The position numbers and the translations under genes are program-made. From Agrilactobacillus yilanensis (GTDB lineage: Bacteria > Bacillota > Bacilli > Lactobacillales > Lactobacillaceae), in contig NZ_RHOY01000008.1 in NCBI RefSeq assembly GCF_003946725.1, forward strand, positions 1 to 64,000: a stretch of DNA of 64,000 nt, in the 5' to 3' direction. Below, in pieces: positions 1 to 8,520 of the stretch. The notes under the pieces are model-generated. The model was not told where the DNA came from and searched no databases. It saw only the letters and a program-made list of their open reading frames with translations. Position 1 is the stretch's first letter, and each line of letters starts with the position of its first letter.

Positions 1-347
1 TCACCAGCACTGATTTCTACATATAACTACGCCTTGTTGCTAGTCGCAGGCGACTACCTGCCAAGTCTAGGTTATACTGCGAAATCACCCGTGCTGGTTC
101 ACGCTCTAAACGCGTTCAGGGGCACTGACTTCTCACCTAACTACGAATTATTCATAAGCGAAGTGCGCTTATTTCATAATTCTAGGTTAGTGCTCGAAGT
201 CAAAATCGTGTCCCTTCACGCTCTGGTTCTAAAACGCGTTCCAAAAGACTGATTTTTGTGCTTAGCTACGTCTAACTTGTAAGCGAAGTCCGCTCACGGC
301 GTTAGCCTAGGCTATGCTCAAAATCAACCCGTCTTTTGTCACGCTCT
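1..347 (+). repeat. Array of three long palindromic repeat units
   Basis: Three head-to-tail units (about 1-107, 111-224, 235-347), each running from CGCGTTC to ACGCTCT; the first is cut by the window edge. Each is an imperfect palindrome of about 110 bp. Unit 1 pairs CCAGCAC with GTGCTGG and TGATTTC with GAAATCA; unit 2 pairs GACTTC with GAAGTC and has a core pairing GAATTAT with ATAATTC; unit 3 pairs AAAAGAC with GTCTTTT. All keep a TAACTACG-like segment opposite CTAGGTTA. The same family recurs at 29308-29537 and, inverted, at 41350-41586. It fills the space upstream of acpP; no gene is visible here and the short reading frame across it is only a translation of the repeat. Confidence 0.85.
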
Positions 348-377
348 ACTTAATAAAAAAAAGGATGGTTTACGATT

Positions 378-611
378 ATGACAAACGAAGAGATTTTTAC
401 TAAGGTTCAAGAGATTATTGCGGATCAATTAGATAAAGAGACTGAAGAAGTTAAGATGGATTCTAATTTCAAGAATGATTTTGATGCGGATAGTTTAGAT
501 ATTTTTGAAATTATCAATGAAATTGAAGATGAATTTGATGTGAAGATCGAGGCTGAAGAGGGTATCGATACGGTTAAAGATTTGGTTGAATTCGTGGAAA
601 AAGAAGCCTAA
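378..611 (+). CDS. acpP: Acyl carrier protein
   Basis: Carries the growing acyl chain on 4'-phosphopantetheine during type II fatty-acid synthesis in the cytosol. The 77-residue acidic protein has the usual ACP length and the DSLD motif, with Ser39 as the expected attachment residue. ATG at 378 follows an AAGGATGG ribosome-binding site by 9 bases. It is the first gene of the fab/acc run in this window and is followed 18 bases later by fabK. The upstream partners usual in this operon (fabT, fabH) are not in the window; if present they would lie left of the palindromic repeats, which would then sit inside the operon. That last point is inference. Confidence 0.95.
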   Translation: MTNEEIFTKVQEIIADQLDKETEEVKMDSNFKNDFDADSLDIFEIINEIEDEFDVKIEAEEGIDTVKDLVEFVEKEA

Positions 612-629
612 TTAAGGAGCTTAAAAATA

Positions 630-1586
630 ATGAAAGCAACGGCCTTTTTTGAAACACTTGGTATTCGTTATCCGATCATTCAAGGTGGGATGGCTTGGGT
701 GGCTGATGGTGCTTTGGCGGCTGCCGTTTCTAACGGTGGTGGTTTGGGGATTATCGGTGCCGGCAATGCCCCTGGTGAAGTTGTCGCAGAACAGATTCGC
801 GTGGCGCGTTCTTTAACAGATCGGCCTTTTGGGGTGAACGTGATGTTGATGTCCCCCTTTGTTGAAGAGGTTATGGCAGAGGTTTTGAAGGCCCATGTGC
901 CAGTAGTTACAACGGGTGCTGGGAATCCTGGAAAATATATTGATGATTTAAAAGCAGCTGGCAGTAAGGTTGTTCCGGTTATTCCATCTGTGGCTTTAGC
1001 TAGAATGATGGCACGAACGGGGGCTGATGCAGTTGTGGCTGAGGGTATGGAGTCAGGGGGTCATATTGGCCAATTGACAACGATGGCTTTAGTTCCGCAA
1101 GTTGCAGATGCTGTAGATATTCCAGTTTTTGCGGCTGGTGGGATTGGTGATGGTCGTGGTATTGCGGCAGCCTTTATGTTAGGTGCAGCTGGTGTTCAGA
1201 TGGGGACGCGCTTTTTAGCGGCCACTGAAACTAATATTCACGAAAATTATAAAAAAGCAGTTGTTAAAGCAAAAGATATTGATACGCAAATTACAGGACA
1301 ATATGCCGGTTCACCGGTACGTGTTTTGAAAAATAAGATGAGTAAAGAATTTTTACGGTTAGAAAAAGCAGAAGCTTATAAACCAGAACCTGATTTTGCA
1401 AAATTGGATGAGTTGGGCAATGGCAGTTTGCGCCGGGCAGTTCAAGAAGGCGATAAGGCCACCGGCTCCTTTATGGCTGGCGAAATTGCGGGCTTGGTTA
1501 AAGCGGTACAGCCGGCTGCTGAAATTATTCAAGAATTAGTTCAAGAAACAGATGCTTTATTGCAAAATACTGGGAGATTTATCTGA
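630..1586 (+). CDS. fabK: Enoyl-ACP reductase II (FMN-dependent)
   Basis: Catalyses the last step of each elongation round, reducing trans-2-enoyl-ACP. FabK is the flavin-dependent, triclosan-insensitive enzyme of lactic acid bacteria and belongs to the nitropropane-dioxygenase-like TIM-barrel family. The 318-residue protein opens with the QGGMAW segment and has the MESGGHIG and GGIGDGRGIAAA glycine-rich flavin-phosphate regions around residues 135-185, followed by LGAAGVQMGTRF. Start ATG at 630 has AAGGAG 10 bases upstream. Its stop overlaps the fabD start by one base, so the two are probably translationally coupled. Confidence 0.93.
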   Translation: MKATAFFETLGIRYPIIQGGMAWVADGALAAAVSNGGGLGIIGAGNAPGEVVAEQIRVARSLTDRPFGVNVMLMSPFVEEVMAEVLKAHVPVVTTGAGNPGKYIDDLKAAGSKVVPVIPSVALARMMARTGADAVVAEGMESGGHIGQLTTMALVPQVADAVDIPVFAAGGIGDGRGIAAAFMLGAAGVQMGTRFLAATETNIHENYKKAVVKAKDIDTQITGQYAGSPVRVLKNKMSKEFLRLEKAEAYKPEPDFAKLDELGNGSLRRAVQEGDKATGSFMAGEIAGLVKAVQPAAEIIQELVQETDALLQNTGRFI

Positions 1587-2521
1587 TGAAATTAGCGTAT
1601 TTATTTTCAGGTCAAGGCGCCCAATATGTAAATATGGGGCAAGATCTTTATGACAATGCGGCCACTTATCGGCAATTAATTGATACGGCCAGTGAGGTTT
1701 GCGGTTTTGATATTCAAGCCAAAACCCATGAACCGGCGGCTTTGGATAACACGGCTTTATTACAGCCAATGATTGTTGCGATGAGCTATAGCATTCATGC
1801 GCTTTTAAAGGCGCAAGATTTGCCAACTCCTGTTGCGCATCTGGGGTTAAGTTTAGGTGAGTACAGTGCATTAATGGCGGCTGGTGCTGTGGATTTTGAA
1901 ACTGGGATTGATTTGGTCACTAAACGCGGCGCATTGATGCAAACAGCCAGTGCCCAAACTAAAGGTAAGATGGTCGCGGTAATGACTAAAGATCAACAGC
2001 AAGTGCAAGAGATCTGCAGTACGGTTACCGATCGGGGCTATGTCCAGATTGCCAACGAAAATACTAGTAAACAAGTGGTTATTGGCGGTGAAATACCTGC
2101 TGTAGAACGTGCGCAGCAATTATTAGATGCGGCTGGTTTTAAGACAATTCCGTTAAAAGTAGCAGGGGCATTTCATACACCTTTGATGACTTATGCGGCG
2201 GCGAATTTAGCGGCTGATCTGCGGCAGACGGTTTTTGAAGAACCCGCTGTTATGACGCTCAGTAATACAACGGTGACACCATTTACGCATGTAAATACGG
2301 CTGAAACATTGATAGATCAAATTACAAATCCGACACATTTTTCTAAATGTTTACAAAAACTAGGGGATTTGGGTGTTGATACGTTAGTAGAAGTTGGGCC
2401 AGGCCATACGTTAACCGGGTTTGCCCGCAAGACTTTGAAGGGTCTCAAAACTTATCATGTTGAAGATCGGGCGACTTTATTAACTACGGTACAAGCCTTA
2501 CAAGAAGAGGTGTCATCATGA
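1586..2521 (+). CDS. fabD: Malonyl-CoA:ACP transacylase
   Basis: Transfers malonyl from CoA to ACP, feeding fatty-acid elongation. The 311-residue length is normal. The nucleophile motif reads GLSLGEYSA with Ser89; many FabD enzymes have GHSLGE, so the residue before Ser is Leu rather than His. FSGQGAQ near the N terminus and the AGAFHTPLM segment near residue 195 (expected catalytic His) support the call. ATG overlaps the fabK stop (TGATG) with GGGAGA upstream, and the 3' end overlaps fabG by four bases (ATGA). Tight coupling places it firmly in the fab operon. Confidence 0.93.
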   Translation: MKLAYLFSGQGAQYVNMGQDLYDNAATYRQLIDTASEVCGFDIQAKTHEPAALDNTALLQPMIVAMSYSIHALLKAQDLPTPVAHLGLSLGEYSALMAAGAVDFETGIDLVTKRGALMQTASAQTKGKMVAVMTKDQQQVQEICSTVTDRGYVQIANENTSKQVVIGGEIPAVERAQQLLDAAGFKTIPLKVAGAFHTPLMTYAAANLAADLRQTVFEEPAVMTLSNTTVTPFTHVNTAETLIDQITNPTHFSKCLQKLGDLGVDTLVEVGPGHTLTGFARKTLKGLKTYHVEDRATLLTTVQALQEEVSS

Positions 2522-3252
2522 ATTTAATGGATCAAGTGGTATTAATCACCGGGAGTTCTCGAGGCATCGGTTTGGCGATCGCGCAAGCTTTTGCCGCAAA
2601 AGGGGCTCAAGTTATTTTGAATAGCCGGCATGAAATTGCGCCTGAAGTTTTAGCTGAATTTTCAGGGAGCCATTGCCCCGTACAAACCGCAATTGGCGAT
2701 ATTAGTGATAGCGCAGCGGCAGCAGCTTTGGTTCAATCTATCAAAAAAAATTACGGTCACTTAGACTGTCTGGTGAATAATGCGGGCATTACCGACGATA
2801 AATTATTATTACGGATGACCCACGAAGATTTTATGAAAGTGATTAATACAAATCTGGTGGGGGCGTTTAATATGCTGCAACCTACTTTAAAAGTGATGTA
2901 TAAACAAAAATCAGGCAATATTATTAACTTGGCCAGTGTCGTTGGCCTCACGGGTAATATTGGCCAAGCCAATTATGCGGCGGCAAAAGCAGGGATTTTA
3001 GGTTTAACTAAAACGGCGGCTTTAGAAGGCGCATTACGCGGCATTCGTTGCAATGCCATTGCACCAGGGATGGTAAATACAGCCATGACGGCGGAATTGA
3101 GCGATAAAGTTCAAGCAGAACTAACCGCTCGAATTCCGTTAAAACGCGCTGCTGAGCCAGCAGAAATTGCCCATGCGGCCATTTTTTTAGCTGAAAATGA
3201 CTATGTTACAGGGCAAACATTGGCTGTCGACGGCGGCATGGTTATGCGGTAA
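2518..3252 (+). CDS. fabG: 3-oxoacyl-ACP reductase
   Basis: NADPH-dependent reduction of 3-oxoacyl-ACP to 3-hydroxyacyl-ACP. The 244-residue classical short-chain dehydrogenase shows the N-terminal cofactor motif TGSSRGIG, the NNAG motif, the catalytic Ser in NLASVVG and the Tyr-x3-Lys in NYAAAKAG, and ends with the VTGQTLAVDGGMVM tail typical of FabG. ATGA overlap with the fabD stop. Other SDR functions are possible for the fold, but the position between fabD and fabF makes FabG by far the likeliest. Confidence 0.94.
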   Translation: MNLMDQVVLITGSSRGIGLAIAQAFAAKGAQVILNSRHEIAPEVLAEFSGSHCPVQTAIGDISDSAAAAALVQSIKKNYGHLDCLVNNAGITDDKLLLRMTHEDFMKVINTNLVGAFNMLQPTLKVMYKQKSGNIINLASVVGLTGNIGQANYAAAKAGILGLTKTAALEGALRGIRCNAIAPGMVNTAMTAELSDKVQAELTARIPLKRAAEPAEIAHAAIFLAENDYVTGQTLAVDGGMVMR

Positions 3253-3284
3253 GACTTAGTAAAAAAAGAAGCGGAGGAATTAGT

Positions 3285-4535
3285 TTGCGTAGAGTTGTTG
3301 TTACAGGTATTGGCGCAATCACGCCGATTGGCAATGACGCCAAGACTTTTTTAGAAAATGTAGATGCTCAAAAAATTGGCGCTGGGCCAATCACAAAATT
3401 TGACGCTTCTGACTTGAATGTCAGCTTAACCGGAGAAGTTAAAGATTTTGAACCCACCAAGCGTTTAAATAAAAAAGATACAAAACGGATGGATATTTTT
3501 TGCCAGTATGGCTTGTATTCAGCTGTAGAAGCGATGACTGATGCTGGTTTTTCAGAGGATGAACCTACCGATAAAATTGTGGCGCCGGAACGTTTAGGCG
3601 TGCTATTTGGATCAGGAATCGGCGGTATCACCACCACAACGGAACAAGCCATCAAGATGCACACAAAAGGTGTGGATCGCATTTCACCGATGTTTATTCC
3701 AGAAGTGATTGCCAATATGGCCGCGGGTAATATTGCGATTCGTTATCAAGCTAAAAATATGTGTCAATGTATTGTGACGGCTTGTTCTTCTTCAACGGAT
3801 GCCATTGGTCAGGCTTTTCATCATATTCAAGCTGACCGGGCCGATATGATGATTGCCGGTGGTGCTGAAGCCGCCAATATGGCGATGGGTGTCGGTGGCT
3901 TTGCGGCTTTAACGGCCATTACAAAAGCCGATGACCCTACTCGAGCTTCTATTCCGTTTGATGAAGATCGAGCTGGTTTCTTATTGTCTGAAGGGGCTGG
4001 CACAGTGATCTTGGAAGATATGGGCCATGCGTTAGCGCGTGGGGCTAAAATCTATGGCGAAATTGTCGGTTATGGCAGTATGTGTGACGCCTATCATATG
4101 ACTTCCCCAGATCCTACCGGTGCTGGTGCTTATAACGCTATGAACGAAGCAGTTCGTGAAGCAGATATTACCCCAGCGCAAGTGGGTTATATTAATGCCC
4201 ATGGGACGAGTACAAAGGCCAATGATGCCATGGAAGCTAAGGCAATTCAAAGATTATTTGGTGCCGATTCACAAGTCCTTGTCAGCTCCACAAAGGGCAT
4301 GACCGGACATCTATTGGGGGCTGCCGGCGCCATTGAAGCGATTATTACATTAAAAGCGCTGCAAAGTGGCCAATTACCAATTAATGTTGGTGTCAAAAAT
4401 CAAGACGCAGCGTGTCCCGTAACTTTAGTTTCAGCAGAAAATCAAACTCAAACCATTGATTATGCCTTGAGCAACTCTTTTGGTTTCGGGGGTCATGATG
4501 CTGTTTTAGCACTAAAGAAATGGCGTGGGGTATAG
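3285..4535 (+). CDS. fabF: 3-oxoacyl-ACP synthase II
   Basis: Condenses malonyl-ACP with acyl-ACP. The 416-residue thiolase-fold enzyme has the nucleophile Cys167 in VTACSSSTDAIG, and the two catalytic His in NAHGTSTKAND and GMTGHLLGAAGA, all in the usual order; C terminus NSFGFGGHDAVL is a KAS II signature. Translation starts at a TTG (3285) with GGAGG 7 bases upstream; no in-frame ATG gives a complete RRVVVTGIG start. Located between fabG and accB. Its last 15 bases immediately precede the accB ribosome-binding region. Confidence 0.94.
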   Translation: MRRVVVTGIGAITPIGNDAKTFLENVDAQKIGAGPITKFDASDLNVSLTGEVKDFEPTKRLNKKDTKRMDIFCQYGLYSAVEAMTDAGFSEDEPTDKIVAPERLGVLFGSGIGGITTTTEQAIKMHTKGVDRISPMFIPEVIANMAAGNIAIRYQAKNMCQCIVTACSSSTDAIGQAFHHIQADRADMMIAGGAEAANMAMGVGGFAALTAITKADDPTRASIPFDEDRAGFLLSEGAGTVILEDMGHALARGAKIYGEIVGYGSMCDAYHMTSPDPTGAGAYNAMNEAVREADITPAQVGYINAHGTSTKANDAMEAKAIQRLFGADSQVLVSSTKGMTGHLLGAAGAIEAIITLKALQSGQLPINVGVKNQDAACPVTLVSAENQTQTIDYALSNSFGFGGHDAVLALKKWRGV

Positions 4536-4537
4536 TA

Positions 4538-5017
4538 ATGGATCAAGAAACATTATTTAAATTATTAGCGGCTTTTGATGCGTCCAGTGTTAAGGAAATG
4601 GCAGTGGATTTTGAAGGTGCCCATGTGTACCTCAATAAAAATGATATTGCCCGTAAAGAACCGCAAGTGACAGTGCCGACCAAAACCACCGCAACGATGG
4701 ATGAGACACCGATAAGTGCTGTTGCAAAATCGGCACCTGAGCAACCGTCTGCTGAAACAGCACCTGAAACAACAGCAAATGATGTTGTTAAAGCGCAGAT
4801 GGTAGGGGTTGTTTATCTACAACCAGCACCTGAAAAGGACAATTATGTTCATGTCGGGGATCATGTGAAAAAAGGCCAAACGGTGTGTGTAATTGAAGCA
4901 ATGAAGATGCTCACAGAAGTTAAAAGTGAATTCACCGGCGTAATTGTCAGCATTAATGTGAACAATGAAGAAATGGTGGATTATGATCAGCCGTTGATGA
5001 CCATTCAAACAGACTAA
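4538..5017 (+). CDS. accB: Biotin carboxyl carrier protein of acetyl-CoA carboxylase
   Basis: Carries carboxybiotin between biotin carboxylase (AccC) and the carboxyltransferase (AccD/AccA). With the ATG at 4538 the protein is 159 residues: a short N-terminal helix, a Pro/Ala/Thr-rich linker (about 45-85), and a C-terminal biotinyl domain with EAMKM, biotinylated Lys123. I prefer 4538 over the in-frame ATG at 4520 because the latter lies inside fabF and lacks a ribosome-binding site, while 4538 has GGGG 7-8 bases upstream and gives a BCCP-like N terminus. Part of the fab/acc operon. Confidence 0.9.
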   Translation: MDQETLFKLLAAFDASSVKEMAVDFEGAHVYLNKNDIARKEPQVTVPTKTTATMDETPISAVAKSAPEQPSAETAPETTANDVVKAQMVGVVYLQPAPEKDNYVHVGDHVKKGQTVCVIEAMKMLTEVKSEFTGVIVSINVNNEEMVDYDQPLMTIQTD

Positions 5018-5047
5018 GACGACAAACTTATGAAATGAGGTGTCTTT

Positions 5048-5485
5048 ATGGCAGATGCAGCAGTGGATATTTTAAAAATTTTGCCCCATCGTTATCCGAT
5101 GTTATTAATTGATAAAGTAATTGACGTCGTACCTGGGCAGCAATGTCATGCCCTTAAAAATGTGACCAATAACGAGGCCGTTGTTCAAGATTATAGCGAT
5201 CAAAAACCGCGTTACCCACAAACATTGATGGTTGAGTCCATGGCGCAAGCCGGTGCAGTCGCTTTATTAACCTTGCCAGAATTTGCGGGTCATTTAGCGT
5301 TTTTTGGCGGGATCGATCAAGCAACTTTTAATGGCTGGGCTTACCCTGGGGATATTTTAGATATTCAAGTCGAGATCACCAAGCTACGACAAAATGCAGG
5401 CGTTGGTGTTGGGCATATATTTGTGGCTGATCAAGAGATTTGTCAAGCCACCTTAACGTTCTTAGTGTCCCCAAAGGAGGCCTGA
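5048..5485 (+). CDS. fabZ: 3-hydroxyacyl-ACP dehydratase
   Basis: Dehydrates 3-hydroxyacyl-ACP to the enoyl form reduced by FabK. The 145-residue hot-dog protein has the catalytic His14 in LPHRYPMLLID and the acidic catalytic residue Glu63 in MVESMAQAG, spaced as in FabZ. A second FabZ (or FabZ/FabA-like isomerase-dehydratase) often exists elsewhere in lactobacilli; this one sits between accB and accC, the normal place for the operon copy. ATG preceded by GAGGTG. It ends two bases before accC. Confidence 0.93.
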   Translation: MADAAVDILKILPHRYPMLLIDKVIDVVPGQQCHALKNVTNNEAVVQDYSDQKPRYPQTLMVESMAQAGAVALLTLPEFAGHLAFFGGIDQATFNGWAYPGDILDIQVEITKLRQNAGVGVGHIFVADQEICQATLTFLVSPKEA

Positions 5486-5486
5486 A

Positions 5487-6899
5487 ATGTACCGAAAAGT
5501 ACTTGTTGCCAATCGGGGTGAAATCGCAGTACGGGTAATCCGTGTTTTAAAAGAATTAGGAATTCGTTCCGTTGCGATTTATTCAGAAGCAGATGCCAAT
5601 AGTTTGCATGTCAAGTTGGCGGACGAAGCCGTCTGTGTTGGCGGCCCCATGCCAGTGGCTTCTTATTTGAATGAACGTAATATTTTGTCAGCAGCTGTGT
5701 TAACGGGTGCCGAAGCCATTCATCCCGGATTTGGTTTTTTATCGGAAAGCAGTGAATTTGCGCAGATGTGCGGGGAATGCCACATTGACTTTATTGGGCC
5801 AACGCCTGAAACCATTGCCTTAATGGGCGATAAAGCCAAGGCTCGGCAGACGATGCACGCGCATGACATTCCAGTAATTCCCGGCAGTATCGGGACCGTA
5901 GCAACCTTGGCTGAAGCGGCAAAAATTGCTGAAACAGCCGGCTATCCCGTCTTGTTAAAAGCGGCAGCTGGCGGTGGCGGTAAAGGTATCCGTCGGGTGA
6001 ATTCTAAAGAAGAATTAACCACCGCTTTTCAAGATGCGACCCGTGAAGCCAAGGGCGCCTTTAATGACAGTGCTATGTACTTAGAAAAAATTATTGCGCC
6101 GGCCAAACATGTGGAAGTGCAGATTTTTCGAGATCAATTTGGAAACGGCGTCTATTTTCCAGAACGAGATTGTTCGCTGCAACGGAATCATCAAAAGGTT
6201 TTGGAAGAAACCCCTTGCCCGGTTTTGACCCCTGAAGAACGCACCTATTTAGGACAGACGGCATTAAAAGCAGCAGAGGCCATTGATTATAAGAATACGG
6301 GGACGGTTGAATTTTTAATGGATCAGGCCCATCATTTTTATTTCATGGAAATGAACACCCGAATTCAAGTGGAGCATCCGATTACAGAAATGGTTACCGG
6401 CGTTGATTTAGTAAAAGCTCAAATCTTAGTGGCGGCCGGCCAAAACCTTCCTTTTATGCAGGCTGATGTGGCTTTAAACGGCTATGCCTTAGAATGCCGG
6501 ATTAATGCGGAAGATCCTGAAAATAACTTTCGACCATCTGCTGGGCATATTGATTATTTATATTTGCCTACCGGTGGTGTAGGGATTCGAATTGACAGCG
6601 GTGTGTATTCTGGCGGCGACGTTTCGCCGTATTATGATTCAATGATTGCCAAGTTGATTACCCATGGGCAAACACGCCTAGAAGCCATTGCCCGCATGCG
6701 CCGTATTTTGGAGGAATTAGATTTAGAAGGGATTCATTCAAATAGCGATTTTCAGCGGGCGCTGTTAGATGATCCTAATTACCTAACCGGGAAAACAAAT
6801 AATAGTTACATCGAACGGTATTTTTTGAAAAATTATCTCAAAGAACGCGTGAATAAGGAGGCGCATCATGTATCTCTTCAAGAAAAATTCATACGTTGA
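5487..6899 (+). CDS. accC: Acetyl-CoA carboxylase, biotin carboxylase subunit
   Basis: ATP-dependent carboxylation of biotin on AccB. The 470-residue ATP-grasp protein has the N-terminal VANRGEIAVRVIR domain, the glycine-rich lid AAAGGGGKGIR near residue 160, the KHVEVQIF strand, the metal-binding FMEMNTRIQVEH segment and a C-terminal domain. AAAGGAGG precedes the ATG by about 5 bases. The C terminus runs about 32 bases past the accD start (6868), a larger overlap than elsewhere in this operon and a slight C-terminal extension compared with typical AccC. Confidence 0.94.
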   Translation: MYRKVLVANRGEIAVRVIRVLKELGIRSVAIYSEADANSLHVKLADEAVCVGGPMPVASYLNERNILSAAVLTGAEAIHPGFGFLSESSEFAQMCGECHIDFIGPTPETIALMGDKAKARQTMHAHDIPVIPGSIGTVATLAEAAKIAETAGYPVLLKAAAGGGGKGIRRVNSKEELTTAFQDATREAKGAFNDSAMYLEKIIAPAKHVEVQIFRDQFGNGVYFPERDCSLQRNHQKVLEETPCPVLTPEERTYLGQTALKAAEAIDYKNTGTVEFLMDQAHHFYFMEMNTRIQVEHPITEMVTGVDLVKAQILVAAGQNLPFMQADVALNGYALECRINAEDPENNFRPSAGHIDYLYLPTGGVGIRIDSGVYSGGDVSPYYDSMIAKLITHGQTRLEAIARMRRILEELDLEGIHSNSDFQRALLDDPNYLTGKTNNSYIERYFLKNYLKERVNKEAHHVSLQEKFIR

Positions 6900-7707
6900 A
6901 ACCCATCCAAGACGGCAACCGGAAAAACAATTTAAACAACAAGTGCCTGACAATATGTTTATCCAATGTCCTTATTGTAAGCGGGGGTTTTATTACCGTA
7001 ACTTCGGTACACTGCGGGTCTGCCCGGATTGTGGTTACGGTCTGCGGCTGAAAGCGACAGAACGCCTTAATTTATTAACGGCGGATTATACCCCTTGGGA
7101 TGAAGATCTACAAACAACCGATCCTCTAGATTTTCCGGGCTATCCGGAAAAACTCCGAAAAGCTCAGGCCGCAACAAAATTAAATGACTCAATTTGGACG
7201 GGGATTGCGCGGATTAGAGGTTTAGAAATCGCTTTAGGTATTATGGATTCCAACTTTATTATGGGCAGTTTAGGCACTGTAACGGGTGAAAAAATTACCC
7301 GATTATTCGAACGGGCAATCGAACAGAAATTACCCGTTGTATTATTTACAGCTTCTGGCGGAGCCCGGATGCAAGAAGGCATGCCTGCCTTAATGCAAAT
7401 GGCCAAAATTTCTCAAGCAGTGGCCCGTCACAGTGAAGCCGGGCTGTTTTACATGCCGATTTTGACAGATCCGACAACGGGTGGTGTCACGGCAAGTTTT
7501 GCCATGCAAGGGGATATCATTGCAGCAGAACCCCATACTTTAGTGGGCTTTGCTGGTCGCCGGGTCATTGAACAAACCATTAATAAGGCGTTACCTGAAG
7601 ATTTCCAAAGTGGGGAACAACTGCAAAAAAATGGGTTTGTGGATAAAATTGTACCGCGCTCAGAGTTAAGTGATTTCATTGCACAAGTGGTTAGTTTGAA
7701 TCAATAG
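6868..7707 (+). CDS. accD: Acetyl-CoA carboxylase, carboxyltransferase beta subunit
   Basis: With AccA it moves the carboxyl group from carboxybiotin to acetyl-CoA, making malonyl-CoA. The 279-residue protein has the four-Cys zinc ribbon CPYC...CPDC near residues 34-54, then the crotonase-like carboxyltransferase domain with ASGGARMQEG and PTTGGVTASFAMQGD. ATG at 6868 has AAGGAGG 6 bases upstream, although it lies inside the end of accC. Followed by accA after 15 bases. Confidence 0.94.
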   Translation: MYLFKKNSYVETHPRRQPEKQFKQQVPDNMFIQCPYCKRGFYYRNFGTLRVCPDCGYGLRLKATERLNLLTADYTPWDEDLQTTDPLDFPGYPEKLRKAQAATKLNDSIWTGIARIRGLEIALGIMDSNFIMGSLGTVTGEKITRLFERAIEQKLPVVLFTASGGARMQEGMPALMQMAKISQAVARHSEAGLFYMPILTDPTTGGVTASFAMQGDIIAAEPHTLVGFAGRRVIEQTINKALPEDFQSGEQLQKNGFVDKIVPRSELSDFIAQVVSLNQ

Positions 7708-7722
7708 AAGTGGGGTAAAGAA

Positions 7723-8502
7723 ATGGCTCAGAAAAGTAAAGCGGCTGCGGCAGTGGTCAAAGCAGCTCGTAGTGCAGATAAAATCAGTACCCGGGCATTG
7801 ATCAACGGTTTGGTCACAGACTTTGTTGAACTCCACGGTGATCGCAGTTCGGGGGATGATCCAGCAATTGTTGGGGGTATCGGTTATTTGGGAACCCGAC
7901 CAGTGACGATTATTGCCACCCAAAAAGGGGAAACTGTTGAAGAAAAAATTGCGACACATAACGGCGATCCAGAACCGCAAGGCTATCGAAAAGCACTGCG
8001 GTTAATGGCACAAGCAGCTAAATTCAAGCGGCCGGTCATTACGCTAATTAATACCGCCGGTGCTTATCCGGGTGCCGATGCCGAACAGCATGGGCAAGGT
8101 GAAGCGATTGCAGCTTTATTGGAAGCTTCTTATCAGCTCAAAGTGCCGTTTATTGCAACAATTTTTGGTGAAGGCGGTAGTGGTGGTGCCTTAGCTTTAG
8201 CTTGTGCCGATGAAGTTTGGATGTTTGAAAACAGTATTTATTCTGTGCTTTCACCAGAGGGCTTCGCCTCGATTCTTTGGAAAGACAGCGGTCGTGCTGA
8301 TGAAGCAGCGGGGTTAATGAAATTGACGCCTAGTGATCTTTTAAGCTTAAAAATTATTGATCAAGTCATTTCAGAACCGAGCAATCAAGATAAGCTCGTT
8401 AAAAATCTAAAGAAAAAATTGATATTAAAAGTCGCTGAATTGAATCAATTAGCGCCTGAGCAATTAATTGAAAAACGTTTAGCCCGATTCCGGAAGTTCT
8501 AA
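7723..8502 (+). CDS. accA: Acetyl-CoA carboxylase, carboxyltransferase alpha subunit
   Basis: Partner of AccD in the acetyl-CoA carboxyltransferase. The 259-residue protein is the short form found in Lactobacillales, lacking much of the N-terminal helical region of the E. coli enzyme. Motifs: DRSSGDDPAIVGGIG, the biotin/CoA-site NTAGAYPGADAEQHGQGEAIA and IFGEGGSGGALALA, and YSVLSPEGFASILWKD. It closes the fatty-acid operon; only 18 bases separate it from lpd, with no terminator between, so read-through into the dehydrogenase complex is plausible. Confidence 0.94.
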   Translation: MAQKSKAAAAVVKAARSADKISTRALINGLVTDFVELHGDRSSGDDPAIVGGIGYLGTRPVTIIATQKGETVEEKIATHNGDPEPQGYRKALRLMAQAAKFKRPVITLINTAGAYPGADAEQHGQGEAIAALLEASYQLKVPFIATIFGEGGSGGALALACADEVWMFENSIYSVLSPEGFASILWKDSGRADEAAGLMKLTPSDLLSLKIIDQVISEPSNQDKLVKNLKKKLILKVAELNQLAPEQLIEKRLARFRKF

Positions 8503-8520
8503 AAGAAACGAGGGAAGATT

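Noticed and set aside
34-252. A 72-codon open frame in the first repeat array, similar in translation to the frame at 29279-29569.
   Set aside because: Both are translations of the palindromic repeats; similarity comes from the DNA repeat, there is no ribosome-binding site, and the frame is broken between units.
1-347. Possible CRISPR array or phage attachment region.
   Set aside because: Units are ~110-bp palindromes in direct succession without unique spacers of constant length, and there are no cas, integrase or phage genes in the window.
1838-1864. FabD active-site motif GLSLGE instead of GHSLGE as a damaged enzyme.
   Set aside because: The nucleophile Ser and the rest of the enzyme are intact, and the Leu form is, as far as I recall, common in Lactobacillales.
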